This document shows, in pieces, positions 25,357 through 34,510 of a stretch of 64,000 nt of DNA. Each line of letters begins with the position of its first letter. The stretch's first letter is position 1. Made by a program: the position numbers and the translations under genes. Origin of the DNA: Saprospiraceae bacterium (lineage in GTDB: Bacteria; Bacteroidota; Bacteroidia; Chitinophagales; Saprospiraceae); the NCBI GenBank assembly GCA_027488935.1, contig JAIYAP010000031.1, positions 1-64,000 on the forward strand, written 5' to 3'. The notes beneath the pieces were generated by a model. The model worked only from the letters and a program-made list of their open reading frames with translations. It was not told where the DNA came from and ran no database searches.

Positions 25357-25995
25357 ATGCCAATAAGAACGATTATTTATGAAGACAACGCCGGTTTGCG
25401 TGGCGCCCTGGCTGCCCTGATCGGCGGTACAGAGGGGTTTGAACTTTGCGGTGCCTTTGAAAGCTGCGATCGTGTGGTAGCGGATGCTGGTGCCCTTAAA
25501 CCCGATGTGGTGCTGATGGACATAGAACTGCTCGGATCCATGAATGGGATAGAAGGTGTGTCCCGGCTAAAAAGGGCATTTCCCCATGTTGAAGCGTTGA
25601 TGCTCACCATTTTTGATGATGATGAACGGATCATGAATGCACTATTAGCAGGTGCTAATGGATATTTATTGAAAAAAACGTCGCCTGCCAAAATTATCGA
25701 AGCGATTAAAGAAACCCTGGATGGTGGCGCTCCCATGTCCCCCCCCATTGCCCGGCGTACTTTACAATTGTTTTCTACTACCCAAAAAAATCCAAATCAA
25801 TCGGAACTTGATACGCTTACCGAACGAGAAATGGCCGTTTTGGGCACCTTAGCCAAAGGATTCAGTTACAAAATGGTGGCTGCTGAACTACAAATCAGCA
25901 TCGAAACCGTACGCACGCATGTGAAGCGCGTGTACGAGAAACTACACGTCCACTCTGTCAGTGAGGCCATCGCAAAGGCTTTTCTGAAAAAATAG
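25357..25995 (+). CDS. NarL/LuxR-family response regulator
   Basis: This 212-aa regulator has a receiver with acidic residues in IIYEDNAGL, the phospho-acceptor Asp at residue 55 (VVLMDIELLG), and the conserved Lys in GYLLKKTSP. A LuxR-type helix-turn-helix follows at about residues 145-210 (LTEREMAVLGTLAKGFSYKM, then ISIETVRTHVKRVYEKLHVH). It lies 54 nt after the histidine kinase part, so kinase and regulator form a two-component system. A run of eight C residues (near 25739-25746) keeps the frame intact here. Likely targets include the lipoprotein and secreted genes that follow, which is inferred from position only. Confidence 0.93.
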   Translation: MPIRTIIYEDNAGLRGALAALIGGTEGFELCGAFESCDRVVADAGALKPDVVLMDIELLGSMNGIEGVSRLKRAFPHVEALMLTIFDDDERIMNALLAGANGYLLKKTSPAKIIEAIKETLDGGAPMSPPIARRTLQLFSTTQKNPNQSELDTLTEREMAVLGTLAKGFSYKMVAAELQISIETVRTHVKRVYEKLHVHSVSEAIAKAFLKK

Positions 25996-26033
25996 GGGTA
26001 CAGTAGTTATCACCGCATCCCCTTTTTATGGGA

Positions 26034-26064
26034 TTGTAGGGGCATAAACGCCCCCATACTTTTG
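26034..26064 (+). promoter_or_regulatory. Promoter of the lipoprotein gene at 26083
   Basis: TTG (26034-26036) and TACTTTTG (26057-26064) are 20 bp apart, matching the -33/-7 layout. The ATG at 26083 is 18 nt downstream, and the in-frame TTG at 26062 falls inside the -7 element, so 26083 is the start. Confidence 0.65.
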
Positions 26065-26082
26065 TTTCAAAAACAAATTCAA

Positions 26083-26895
26083 ATGAAAAATCAATTAAAA
26101 ATTCGAATGCCCAATCTGGTTTTGTTCATAGCCTTTTTATTATCGACTATTTTGTCACTAGGTTGTAAAGACCAATCGACTATTGACGAACCGACAAAAC
26201 TGAGCGGGAAATCAATTCTTGGCGTGCTGGTTTTGAATGCCGACGCGAATTTCCCGCCGGTTATTCAGATTGATTCTGCTAATAACATCGTCAATATTTA
26301 TCTTGGCGAAAATCCCGCTATTAGCAATTTGTCTCTTGCATTTAAATTATCAAGTGGTGCGTATTTGAATTCCAGCCCCACCGATTTCAGAACACCTAAA
26401 ACCTTAGTTGTTACCGCTGAGGACGGTTCGACCCGCAGTTACACCGTAATAGTTACACAAATCGGGCTTGGCTGGCAGCTTGAAAATATCTTGCCCGCTG
26501 ATTTGATAAGTGCTTATCAAGATTTTTGTTTCGACCAAAACAACAACAGGCTGACCATCAAATTAGGATGCGGACCAGACCCTTTAACGGGCGCATTCAG
26601 GACGGTTGTTTACCTGATTCTTCCGGGTAAAACGCTGAATGACAACCTTATAGGTTCCTATCAAGTTGGTGCTTTGCCTGGAAGCGCGGCTAGTGTTGAA
26701 ATGAACCTTGCTTCTGGCAATTCCTCTCAATATTATTATGGTCCTGATCAAGGCACCCTTACTATTTCAAGTTATAATTCGGTGAATAAACTTATTACCG
26801 GGTCATTGAGTAATGTTCGGTTCAATACGCTATTACAGCCTAGCACTGAGCACTACTATATGTATGGCGATTTTTATAATGTGCCTGTAAAATAA
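26083..26895 (+). CDS. DUF5018-like surface lipoprotein
   Basis: This 270-aa lipoprotein has a signal peptide with lipobox LSLGC (cysteine near residue 29). The first half holds a domain like DUF5018 (about residues 45-135): ILGVLVLNADANFPPVIQ, then the common ending FRTPKTLVVTAEDGSTRSYTV, also seen in cadherin-like and Bacteroides surface glycan-binding proteins. The second half is unassigned, with beta-strand patterning. It is probably on the outer membrane surface. It follows the two-component system gene pair but has its own promoter. The ligand is unknown. Confidence 0.75.
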   Translation: MKNQLKIRMPNLVLFIAFLLSTILSLGCKDQSTIDEPTKLSGKSILGVLVLNADANFPPVIQIDSANNIVNIYLGENPAISNLSLAFKLSSGAYLNSSPTDFRTPKTLVVTAEDGSTRSYTVIVTQIGLGWQLENILPADLISAYQDFCFDQNNNRLTIKLGCGPDPLTGAFRTVVYLILPGKTLNDNLIGSYQVGALPGSAASVEMNLASGNSSQYYYGPDQGTLTISSYNSVNKLITGSLSNVRFNTLLQPSTEHYYMYGDFYNVPVK

Positions 26896-27058
26896 GTAGA
26901 AGTCAGGACTTTGAGTTTGGGAAATGCCGACGTGTTTATGCATATAATCACATAAACAGAGAGGTATCTATACTAAACATCATCGCATCTCAGAACGCAA
27001 CTGTGGAAGTATCTTCCTATGGCGGCTGCCTGGATCAATAACCGTTCCCGTTCCCCTC

Positions 27059-27120
27059 AACCATTTTCCTGCCCAAAAGGGCGGTCAGGCTAATTATGCC
27101 CGTTTGGCAGAAAAATGGTT
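27059..27120. repeat. Inverted repeat upstream of the second LytTR gene
   Basis: AACCATTTTCCTGCC (27059-27073) and GGCAGAAAAATGGTT (27106-27120) pair with one mismatch, enclosing a loop that itself contains GGGC/GCCC. It ends 36 nt before the ATG at 27157. It may be an operator, an mRNA leader hairpin or an attenuator. No T-run follows, so it is a poor terminator. Confidence 0.6.
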
Positions 27121-27156
27121 CAAAATCAAATAAAAACGCCCTGAAATACATCCCTC

Positions 27157-27930
27157 ATGCTCAAAACAATCCTGCTCGATCCCGACCCGCAACGCCTAAA
27201 TGAAAACGGCGCCTTTTTGGAATCCTTGCGCTACGACCTGCATATTACACTGATGTGCCTCGACAACCGCTACACTCAGGCTGAATTACAAGTGCTTGCG
27301 CCACAAGTCGTATTCGTGTTCGTAGACCGCATCGGCCACGCCCTAACATTATCTTTACTGGATCGCCTCAAACCGTATTCCTTCGATTTGATTTTGCTTT
27401 CCGATACAGAACACATGGCCGCCAAGGCATTTGAATACGGCGCTACCGATTTTGTGTCGGTGCCTTTTTCTAAGGAGCGCCTGGCTGAATCCATAGAAAA
27501 AGTGCGACGCAATCAACAGCGTCGTTTTGCAGCCCTCGACCTCGAAATGTTGTTGAACAGCATTAAAATATCCATCCAAAAATTGCCCAATATTCCTATT
27601 CCGACCATGCAGGGTTATGAGTTTTTGCCGGTATCTGACATCGTGTACGCTGAAGCCGACGGTAGCTATACCTACATATACCTCAAGGACGGCAAAAAAA
27701 TTACGGTTTCCCGAACTCTGAAAGATTTCGAACAAATGCTGGCAGGCCATGCCGTCGTGCGTACACATCAGTCTTTTCTGGTGCATATTCCATATATCCA
27801 GCAGTTGGTAAAAGGCCATGCGCCACATTTAATCATGCGCACAGGACATAAAATCGACATCTCGCGGGCTATGAAAAACAAGGTATTACAAGTGTTACTC
27901 GGACTGGATATGAAAGAGGGAAACGGATGA
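27157..27930 (+). CDS. LytTR DNA-binding protein with atypical receiver domain
   Basis: This 257-aa protein has a receiver-like N-terminal half and a LytTR domain (about residues 145-250; GYEFLPVSDIVYAEADGSY, VRTHQSFLVHIPYIQQL). The receiver keeps acidic residues near the start (ILLDPDP) and an Asp at position 57 (VFVFVDRIG), but the conserved Lys of the switch region (normally KPF) is Val (VSVPF). It may signal without normal phosphorylation. No kinase is adjacent. It lies just before the secreted-protein genes starting at 28064 and 28850 and is a candidate regulator of them, on position alone. Confidence 0.85.
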   Translation: MLKTILLDPDPQRLNENGAFLESLRYDLHITLMCLDNRYTQAELQVLAPQVVFVFVDRIGHALTLSLLDRLKPYSFDLILLSDTEHMAAKAFEYGATDFVSVPFSKERLAESIEKVRRNQQRRFAALDLEMLLNSIKISIQKLPNIPIPTMQGYEFLPVSDIVYAEADGSYTYIYLKDGKKITVSRTLKDFEQMLAGHAVVRTHQSFLVHIPYIQQLVKGHAPHLIMRTGHKIDISRAMKNKVLQVLLGLDMKEGNG

Positions 27931-28005
27931 TTTTCTGCGACTTAACCGAATAACAGCCAAAACAAACAGCATACAAACCGGATAGAACGGCATACCAATT
28001 GCGCC

Positions 28006-28037
28006 TTGCTACTGTGCCAAAGGGTGTCTTACATTTG
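28006..28037 (+). promoter_or_regulatory. Promoter of the gene at 28064
   Basis: TTG (28006-28008) and TACATTTG (28030-28037) are 21 bp apart, a good -33/-7 pair, 26 nt before the ATG. Confidence 0.65.
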
Positions 28038-28063
28038 ACTTAAACAACAAATCAAAATCTAAT

Positions 28064-28717
28064 ATGAAACAATTGCTCTTTTGCTTAGCCTTCCTTTTTA
28101 CCCTAAATCATATCACGGCACAAATGAAAGGCGATCAATTCATTTCCAATGCTCAAACGGCTAAGATCGCCCTTGAATCCAATCCGCCAATTGAACTCCA
28201 AATCATGTTAAATGGTATTTTCATGGGCGAATGTGGAAATCCTAATGATTGCCACCACGAACCTGTCGCCGGGGTTGTAATGGGGACCTTGCAGGATGTC
28301 CGGCAAAATCAGATTCCTAATACAGCAGGGAATGCCACATTCTGGAATAGTGAAGGCTACAGTTTGGTTTGTAATAACTACCCGTACGAACCCGCAACAT
28401 ATAGTAATGGCGACCAAGTTGACCTTAGCAGAATTGCCCAAAATATACAAAAATCACTTTTTTATTCCATTGACGCTCAGTCGTTAATAAACAGGCAGTA
28501 TGAATTTGTTGTTTCGTTCAACCTTGGGAATCGGCATCAGGACAATCCCTTTGCGGGTATTGGCGATCACTGGTTACGCCGAGGAGATGATTTAATAACA
28601 ATGCGTGTAAACCTCAAAGATTATTACAATTCCAAGTCGTTACTCATCGGGCCATACGAGACGAGTAGTGACCGTTGTCACGAATACTTTTTGCAATTTA
28701 CCATGGTTGGCCAATAG
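28064..28717 (+). CDS. Secreted hypothetical protein
   Basis: This 217-aa protein has a signal peptide ending at about residue 20 (LNHITAQ). The mature part contains a Cys/His-rich loop (GECGNPNDCHHEP) that could bind metal or form disulfides, plus Asn-rich beta-strand regions (YNSKSLLIGPYETSSDRC). I do not recognise a family. It has its own promoter and lies 132 nt before the ten-gene cluster, on the same strand, so it may belong to that system. Confidence 0.65.
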   Translation: MKQLLFCLAFLFTLNHITAQMKGDQFISNAQTAKIALESNPPIELQIMLNGIFMGECGNPNDCHHEPVAGVVMGTLQDVRQNQIPNTAGNATFWNSEGYSLVCNNYPYEPATYSNGDQVDLSRIAQNIQKSLFYSIDAQSLINRQYEFVVSFNLGNRHQDNPFAGIGDHWLRRGDDLITMRVNLKDYYNSKSLLIGPYETSSDRCHEYFLQFTMVGQ

Positions 28718-28849
28718 GTATAATATGCATACGACAAACCTCGGAACCATCTGCACCTTGAATTTTTCTACAGGCTGGAGCCACATTATTGAGGCTACTT
28801 ACATTCCGTAATCTTTTCTTTTTCAAACCATTAACCCAATTTGGAAAGC

Positions 28850-30703
28850 ATGAAAACCTTGCTTACCCTGTCCGCACTATACCTATTGGTCAACCCTGCA
28901 TTCAGCATTCCCATGTACGACGAGGGTGCCATGGTAATAGCCGGCGTACAATTGCTGCGCGACAAGGACAACGAAAACGAATATTATTATTTGCCACAAT
29001 ACCCCCATTTGGCGGCCAAACCCGATGGTAGTTTCGAACTCGTTTGTTTGAAATACGTGGGCAGCAACAGCCAAACCAGCGGCGGCTTGTTCCATGCGCT
29101 GGTAGAATTTACGCTGCCGGAAGCCTTGCAGGCTAAAGTAGAAAAAGAACTGAAACGACTTAAACCTAAAGCCCGCCTCGTGGGTGCTGTGCGCCTGCTG
29201 GAGCCGCAAACTAAGGAAGGCGACGAACGGCTGCCCAGTTTCGAAATCGTGTCGGCTACGCTTAACAACCGCAATGGCGACAATCCCTTCACGCGCGAAG
29301 TCGTGAGTTCGGGATACGCGCCTTTCACGCCTGGCTCCCGCGCAGCCGTAGCCGCCATGCTCAACCAACGTGGCGCCACCCTGCTCTGGAATTCCCTAAA
29401 CGGCCCTACCTCCGATGTTTCCGTCACGGTACACGGATATTACGAAGCCGCTGTGAAGGGATACAACGCAATTGTTACAGCCGATATGAGTATTATTTAC
29501 AAGCATTTCAGTGAAATAAGCAATAAACAGGAGGGCTATACCAAACGGCAAATCCGAAATGTGGTCGATTCGTTGCAACGGCTCGGCGGGATCAAAGTAA
29601 CGGTGGATGACCGCTCGCAATCCCTAGGAATCAAGGCAGGTGAAATGGAAAGCATCCTCAATTTGGTGACGAATAAATTAGTGGAAATCATGTTCAATGC
29701 CGAAACGGGCTGGGCTAAAACGCCGGACAAAGTGGACGCTACCCTGGGTTTTGACCAACGCGGCCGCCAGGGCGATAAATCGGAAGGCGCGCAAATTGTG
29801 TCGGATATAGGCGATGCGCTGTACAATGCCAGTCCGTTCGGCTGGATGAATCCGCGCAAAAAAAATGAAAACCCTGCTTATGTAACAGACGATCAATACT
29901 TATTGAAAAACATAAAAGACGTCCGGATTAGCAAATTTTACCTGAATCTGAGCAAGGCTACGACCATTAAAGTGCCGCTGCACGCTTCGGGCAATTTGGG
30001 TGGATTGTACGACCAGTTTTCCAACGATAAGCGTTATTTCCGGATTGTGGACATGAATGACCCGGATTTTGAAAAGCGTGAAGTCAATTTTCACCTCGAC
30101 GGCGCTTTTACCGGCGGTTTCGATGAATTGGTCAATTTCGTATCGGTCAATTTCCGGAAAAAATACTTAAGCGACGCCGCACAGGAAGATGCTGTCGGGC
30201 AAATCAGCCTATCCGCCAAGGAAATTAAAGCCGGTACGCTCTTTAAAAGTGTGGCATACCCACGCTTTGGTTTGGCGGAAAAAGATTTTACCGGTTATGA
30301 TTACCAGGTTGTTTGGAGCCTAAAAGGCAGCGATAAAGTGATTCGATTCCCTGCTTCACCCGATCAATGGCTCACGGCGCATGATCCCGACATTGTATTG
30401 TCCCTGCCTTTTGAGCAAATGGAGATTGTGATTGATGCCGACCGCAGCCAGTTCGACAAAGCCGGATACGCATCTGCCAGCCTGAGTTTTGCCACCACAC
30501 GGGCCGGACAAAAACAGATTATCCGCAATGTGATTTTGCGCGCCAACGACACCGAATCGACCAACCGTATTTTCTTATACCGCGATTCCGATCAACCCGT
30601 CGTGTGCCAAACAACCTGGTACAACAACGAAGGCGAACGCAAAATCCCGCTTCAACAACTCAATGGCACCTACCTGCGGCTAATACCACCCAAAAACGAC
30701 TAA
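28850..30703 (+). CDS. Cluster gene 1: large secreted YYYLP-family protein
   Basis: This 617-aa protein has a signal peptide (LVNPAFS) and no known domain. It carries the family landmarks: YYYLP at residues 45-49, then PDGSFELVCLKYVG; a GGLFHALVEF strand; SGYAPFTPGS; a helix-strand-helix region (VVDSLQRLGGIKVTV); and the C-terminal module starting NDPDFEKREVNFHLDG (about residue 404), then YDYQVVWSLKG. It ends in an Ig-like beta region without a T9SS sorting domain, so it is likely periplasmic or outer-membrane associated. It starts at the ATG at 28850; a TTG three codons earlier is less likely. It is the first of ten closely spaced genes. Confidence 0.8.
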   Translation: MKTLLTLSALYLLVNPAFSIPMYDEGAMVIAGVQLLRDKDNENEYYYLPQYPHLAAKPDGSFELVCLKYVGSNSQTSGGLFHALVEFTLPEALQAKVEKELKRLKPKARLVGAVRLLEPQTKEGDERLPSFEIVSATLNNRNGDNPFTREVVSSGYAPFTPGSRAAVAAMLNQRGATLLWNSLNGPTSDVSVTVHGYYEAAVKGYNAIVTADMSIIYKHFSEISNKQEGYTKRQIRNVVDSLQRLGGIKVTVDDRSQSLGIKAGEMESILNLVTNKLVEIMFNAETGWAKTPDKVDATLGFDQRGRQGDKSEGAQIVSDIGDALYNASPFGWMNPRKKNENPAYVTDDQYLLKNIKDVRISKFYLNLSKATTIKVPLHASGNLGGLYDQFSNDKRYFRIVDMNDPDFEKREVNFHLDGAFTGGFDELVNFVSVNFRKKYLSDAAQEDAVGQISLSAKEIKAGTLFKSVAYPRFGLAEKDFTGYDYQVVWSLKGSDKVIRFPASPDQWLTAHDPDIVLSLPFEQMEIVIDADRSQFDKAGYASASLSFATTRAGQKQIIRNVILRANDTESTNRIFLYRDSDQPVVCQTTWYNNEGERKIPLQQLNGTYLRLIPPKND

Positions 30704-30706
30704 ACC

Positions 30707-32431
30707 ATGCGTTTTATACTACTTTTATTATTGGTTGCCTGGTCGGGCGGCAATGCATTGACTGCCCAAATGCTAAGCATCGACCGAGGTGTGCGCGTAG
30801 CTGGCCTTTGGTGCTTTCCTTTGGCCGACGATCCGCTGAAGTTCCGCTACCTGCCCGACGAGGCCCGTTTGGGTCAAAATGCACAGCATGAACCGCAGTT
30901 TTCCTTCATTCGATATGTCAATCCGATGGAAAAAACGGGGCGGCAGGAAAACACCATGGTGGAATTAGGCGGCGGCGGCGTCTTACATTTTTTGGTGGAA
31001 TATAGCGCCGACTCGAAGCGCATCAAACAAGCCAATGCCGCGCTGCGCGAACAACTGCAAAATGACACCGTACAATTACTTGGCCCGGTCGTTTTCAAAG
31101 AAGGGCGCTTTGCCTTGGTTTCGACGATACTACAACCCGATGGCCAAAACCAAGAGCGCGTGCTCATGCGGGCGGGCGCAGCGCCCGTGCTCGAAGGTTC
31201 CAAAATTGCACTTTCGTTCGAACTCGATCCTACCCGTTCGCGGCTGCTGCTCGAAAGTTTCAAGATGCCCACGCCCGATGTGTCGCTCATGTTTGAATTG
31301 GGTTTTGACGGTCTGAGCGATGCATTTAAAGCCAGTTTGAATGTGGATTGGGAGGCAGTAAATAAATATGAAAAAATGCAGGCGGCTGCCACGGTGTATT
31401 TTGTAAGCGCCGATGTGGAGCGCACGGTGCAGGAAATGGTCAAAAACAACAGCATAAAATTGGAAACCAGCGGCTCCGATGAAAAAAGTGAAGCCATGCT
31501 GAGTGCCGTGTACAGCAAAATCACGGACTTGATTTTTGAACGTGAACAGGAACCTGTACCGGATCAAACTTCAGGCAACATGATGGAAAACATGATGCGG
31601 CAATTCGGCGGCGGCGGACAAGGCAGCGGCTCCAATCCTTTCCGTTTTTTGTCGGTCAGCGCCGGTTACAAATACCGCAATATTAAAAAAGGCGGCAAAA
31701 GCACGATTTCGTTCAACAGCCGCAACAACGTTGATCGCAAACATTTGATCGCGTTCAACATTGGCAACCTGTACCGCCGCTTCGGTACCGACGAGCGCTT
31801 TTTCAAAACCGTGCGCCTCGATGATCCGGATTTCCAAACCCGCGAAATCCACATCGGCATCGACGGCGAACTGGTCCCCGAATTCGATCGGCTTATCAAC
31901 AGCGTAACCGTGCAATTGCGCAAACGCCATCAAAACGGGCAGGAAACCCTGCGCGAAGCCCGTATACTCAAATCTTCCTTGCAGGCGACCGGGCCGAGCG
32001 TCATTCAATATGGTTGGCAGGGCGACACCGACCGACAGGCCTGGTACGCTTATGATTACAAGGCGATTTACCAGTTTCAGGGCGGCAAACGCTATGAAAC
32101 CGATTGGGCGGCCCAAAGCGGCGCCATGATTAACCTGTTTGTGCCGTATGAGCGCCGGTCTATCCGCCTCGAAGGCGACGCTGTACTGCTGCATAACCTG
32201 CAAGTGCGTGCCATGCAAGTAAAGATTGACTATCCGTTTTTCGGCGAAACCCGACGCTTGCAACAAACCTTGAAACCCGATGAATTGCTGGCAGCCAAAC
32301 CCTTTGAAATCACCCTGCCACGTGGAGCGGGCAGTTTTAACTACCAAATCACCTGGTTTTTGCAAGACGGCAGCAGTCGCAACGCAAGTGGAACATGGGA
32401 AAGCGATATTCTTTTTGTGGACAACCTTTAA
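30707..32431 (+). CDS. Cluster gene 2: large secreted YYYLP-family protein
   Basis: This 574-aa paralogue of gene 1 begins 3 nt after its stop. It has a signal peptide (GGNALTAQ) and the landmarks FRYLP at 46-50 followed by PQFSFIRYVN; GGVLHFLVEY; AGAAPVLEGSKIAL; a helical part; a Gly-rich linker (FGGGGQGSGSN) at about residue 300; and the C-terminal module DDPDFQTREIHIGIDG (about 370), then YDYKAIYQFQGG and a second FNYQITWFLQDG near the end. No catalytic motif is visible. The order of shared blocks matches genes 1, 3 and 4, although pairwise identity is low by eye. Confidence 0.8.
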   Translation: MRFILLLLLVAWSGGNALTAQMLSIDRGVRVAGLWCFPLADDPLKFRYLPDEARLGQNAQHEPQFSFIRYVNPMEKTGRQENTMVELGGGGVLHFLVEYSADSKRIKQANAALREQLQNDTVQLLGPVVFKEGRFALVSTILQPDGQNQERVLMRAGAAPVLEGSKIALSFELDPTRSRLLLESFKMPTPDVSLMFELGFDGLSDAFKASLNVDWEAVNKYEKMQAAATVYFVSADVERTVQEMVKNNSIKLETSGSDEKSEAMLSAVYSKITDLIFEREQEPVPDQTSGNMMENMMRQFGGGGQGSGSNPFRFLSVSAGYKYRNIKKGGKSTISFNSRNNVDRKHLIAFNIGNLYRRFGTDERFFKTVRLDDPDFQTREIHIGIDGELVPEFDRLINSVTVQLRKRHQNGQETLREARILKSSLQATGPSVIQYGWQGDTDRQAWYAYDYKAIYQFQGGKRYETDWAAQSGAMINLFVPYERRSIRLEGDAVLLHNLQVRAMQVKIDYPFFGETRRLQQTLKPDELLAAKPFEITLPRGAGSFNYQITWFLQDGSSRNASGTWESDILFVDNL

Positions 32432-32446
32432 ATCACGTATAAAACA

Positions 32447-34495
32447 ATGAAAACCAGACTTTTATTTCTTTCATTTTTACTACTGCTCGGCCGCGTACAG
32501 GCACAGGTGGTGGATGATTTTAACAAACTAAGCGTCACACTTAAGGACGGCACGACGGTTACGCTGTACGGAAAGGCTTGGGATATTGGCGACAGAACGC
32601 CGGAGCAAGCCCAACAGCAGGGCGTTTTGAAAGACAAATCAATTGCTAAGGACGGGCACTATTATTACTTACCTGCCAACCTGAGGCTATCCAGAAACAA
32701 AAACGGCATCCCTCAGTTTTTGCTGCTAAAGTATGTGACGGACGAAAAAACGCCCGACCGTGACATGAGCGGCGCGCTTATGCACTTTCTATTAGAGTGG
32801 GGATTGAACGAGGCTCAGAAAAAAGAATGCGAGGAATTGTTGCGGAAAGCAAAACCGCTAGAACCAGATGCAAAAATTATGGGGCCAGTCATGTTATTTA
32901 CCCCCGACGGCGATTCCTTTACCATTACATCTGCCGTCGCATCAGATAAAGGTTTGTCCAATTCAACCGTTTTGACTTCGGGGCGCGCGCCTCAGTCGGA
33001 AGGGGGGAAAATCGCCATCGCCGCTAATATGAACAAATATGGCGCGCAGCTTATGGCCGCTACCTTAGATAAACCCAAGGGCAAAACCTCCGTAGGCGAC
33101 CTTTCCGTCTCCTTGAACTTTAAATATCAAACCCGCTTACCGGCTATCAAAGGCCGGGTAATATTCGACTGGGAAAAGTTAGCAAAAAACGTGTTGGCTG
33201 ACACAACACAACAAACGGTTCAGAAGAATTTAGGCGGCCTAGTAGGCGCTGTATTTATCGCATTTACCGGAAATACAGCTACATGGGATGAAAACAAACT
33301 GGTTAACAAACAAACATTGTACGAAGAACTTTCTCAAAAAGGAATCATCACGGTTGAACTGCAAGAGACTTTTACAGATGACCGCACCAAAGCGATTCGG
33401 GAAAGCATTTTTGATATGTTTACCCAAACAATTAGCAAGGTTTTCGAAAGCTATCAGGATAAAAGCTCTGAGGATCCAAACTCGCGTTTAGATAACGAAG
33501 CGCAACTTAACCGCCAATCAGCAACCGAATACCAACAAAAATTCAAGGAAAAACGTGTTGACTCGGATTTTAAAACCTACCTCCAATCAATACGGGAGGT
33601 TCAGCGCAAAGGTCGTCAGGTGATAGAACTGAATTATGCCTTAGCCGTCGAACACCCTTTTACGATGACCGAAAATATCCTTAGCTGGTACGAAGATGCT
33701 AAAAAATACAATGATGCTTGTGTTAGTCGGGTCATCCTGAATGATCCGTTTTTCCAGCGTTTGCGCATTCAATTTGTACTCGACAAAGACATGGTTGACA
33801 TCTTCGACCAAGAAGTCAACTATGCCACCGTCAATATCCGCAAAAAACGCAACGAAGGCGGCGATTTTACCTCGCGCGTTACCCTCGACAAAACTTTTGT
33901 AAAGGAAAACGGCGTACAAGCGGCCGTTACCTACGCGGGCGGCGGCGACAAAAACCCTGACATGTACGAATATCAGGTACAGTACAGTTTCCGGGGCGGT
34001 AATGTGTTCCCAAGCAGCCCTAACTGGCAGCGCGGCACGATGGAAGCTGTAACGCTTTACCCACCCATCAAAATGCACAACGTGGAGTTTGAGTCGGACC
34101 TGGACCAGATGAAGGAGTATAAAATTGCGCGCGCCACCATGCAGATTCGCTACCGCCGTTTGGGCGAGGAATACCAGGCAAGCATACCCGTTTCGCCCAC
34201 CAAAGGCCAGGCCCTTGCGAGCAAAGCCATTTTTATGGACAAAGACTTGAAGGGTTTTGCCTACCGCATCATTTATGACCACAAAGAGGAAGGCAAATTA
34301 GCCACCGAATGGGAAGCCAAACTCGGCGCCATCGACTACCTGTATGCACCTGTTCCAGAGGCTTTTCGGGATAAAGAATCGGAAGCCTTCAAAAAAGCCA
34401 AACAGTTAGGACAAATCATTACGCCGAGCAGCAGCACGGAAGGCAAAGTGGTGGATAAGGTTTTGGACGCTTTTAAAGTATTGTTTGACAAATAA
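32447..34495 (+). CDS. Cluster gene 3: large secreted YYYLP-family protein
   Basis: This 682-aa paralogue starts 15 nt after gene 2. The signal peptide ends near residue 20 (GRVQAQ). The landmarks are YYYLP at 72-76 followed by IPQFLLLKYVT; GALMHFLLEWGL; SGRAPQSEGGKIAI; a helical region (YEELSQKGIITVELQETF); a central charged coiled stretch (about 330-390); and the C-terminal module NDPFFQRLRIQFVLDKD (about 430), then YEYQVQYSFRGG. Here the RE of the DPxFxxRE motif is LR, a variation. A helical tail of about 50 residues follows the last beta region. Function unknown. Confidence 0.8.
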   Translation: MKTRLLFLSFLLLLGRVQAQVVDDFNKLSVTLKDGTTVTLYGKAWDIGDRTPEQAQQQGVLKDKSIAKDGHYYYLPANLRLSRNKNGIPQFLLLKYVTDEKTPDRDMSGALMHFLLEWGLNEAQKKECEELLRKAKPLEPDAKIMGPVMLFTPDGDSFTITSAVASDKGLSNSTVLTSGRAPQSEGGKIAIAANMNKYGAQLMAATLDKPKGKTSVGDLSVSLNFKYQTRLPAIKGRVIFDWEKLAKNVLADTTQQTVQKNLGGLVGAVFIAFTGNTATWDENKLVNKQTLYEELSQKGIITVELQETFTDDRTKAIRESIFDMFTQTISKVFESYQDKSSEDPNSRLDNEAQLNRQSATEYQQKFKEKRVDSDFKTYLQSIREVQRKGRQVIELNYALAVEHPFTMTENILSWYEDAKKYNDACVSRVILNDPFFQRLRIQFVLDKDMVDIFDQEVNYATVNIRKKRNEGGDFTSRVTLDKTFVKENGVQAAVTYAGGGDKNPDMYEYQVQYSFRGGNVFPSSPNWQRGTMEAVTLYPPIKMHNVEFESDLDQMKEYKIARATMQIRYRRLGEEYQASIPVSPTKGQALASKAIFMDKDLKGFAYRIIYDHKEEGKLATEWEAKLGAIDYLYAPVPEAFRDKESEAFKKAKQLGQIITPSSSTEGKVVDKVLDAFKVLFDK

Positions 34496-34510
34496 ATCCG
34501 CTGAAACACC

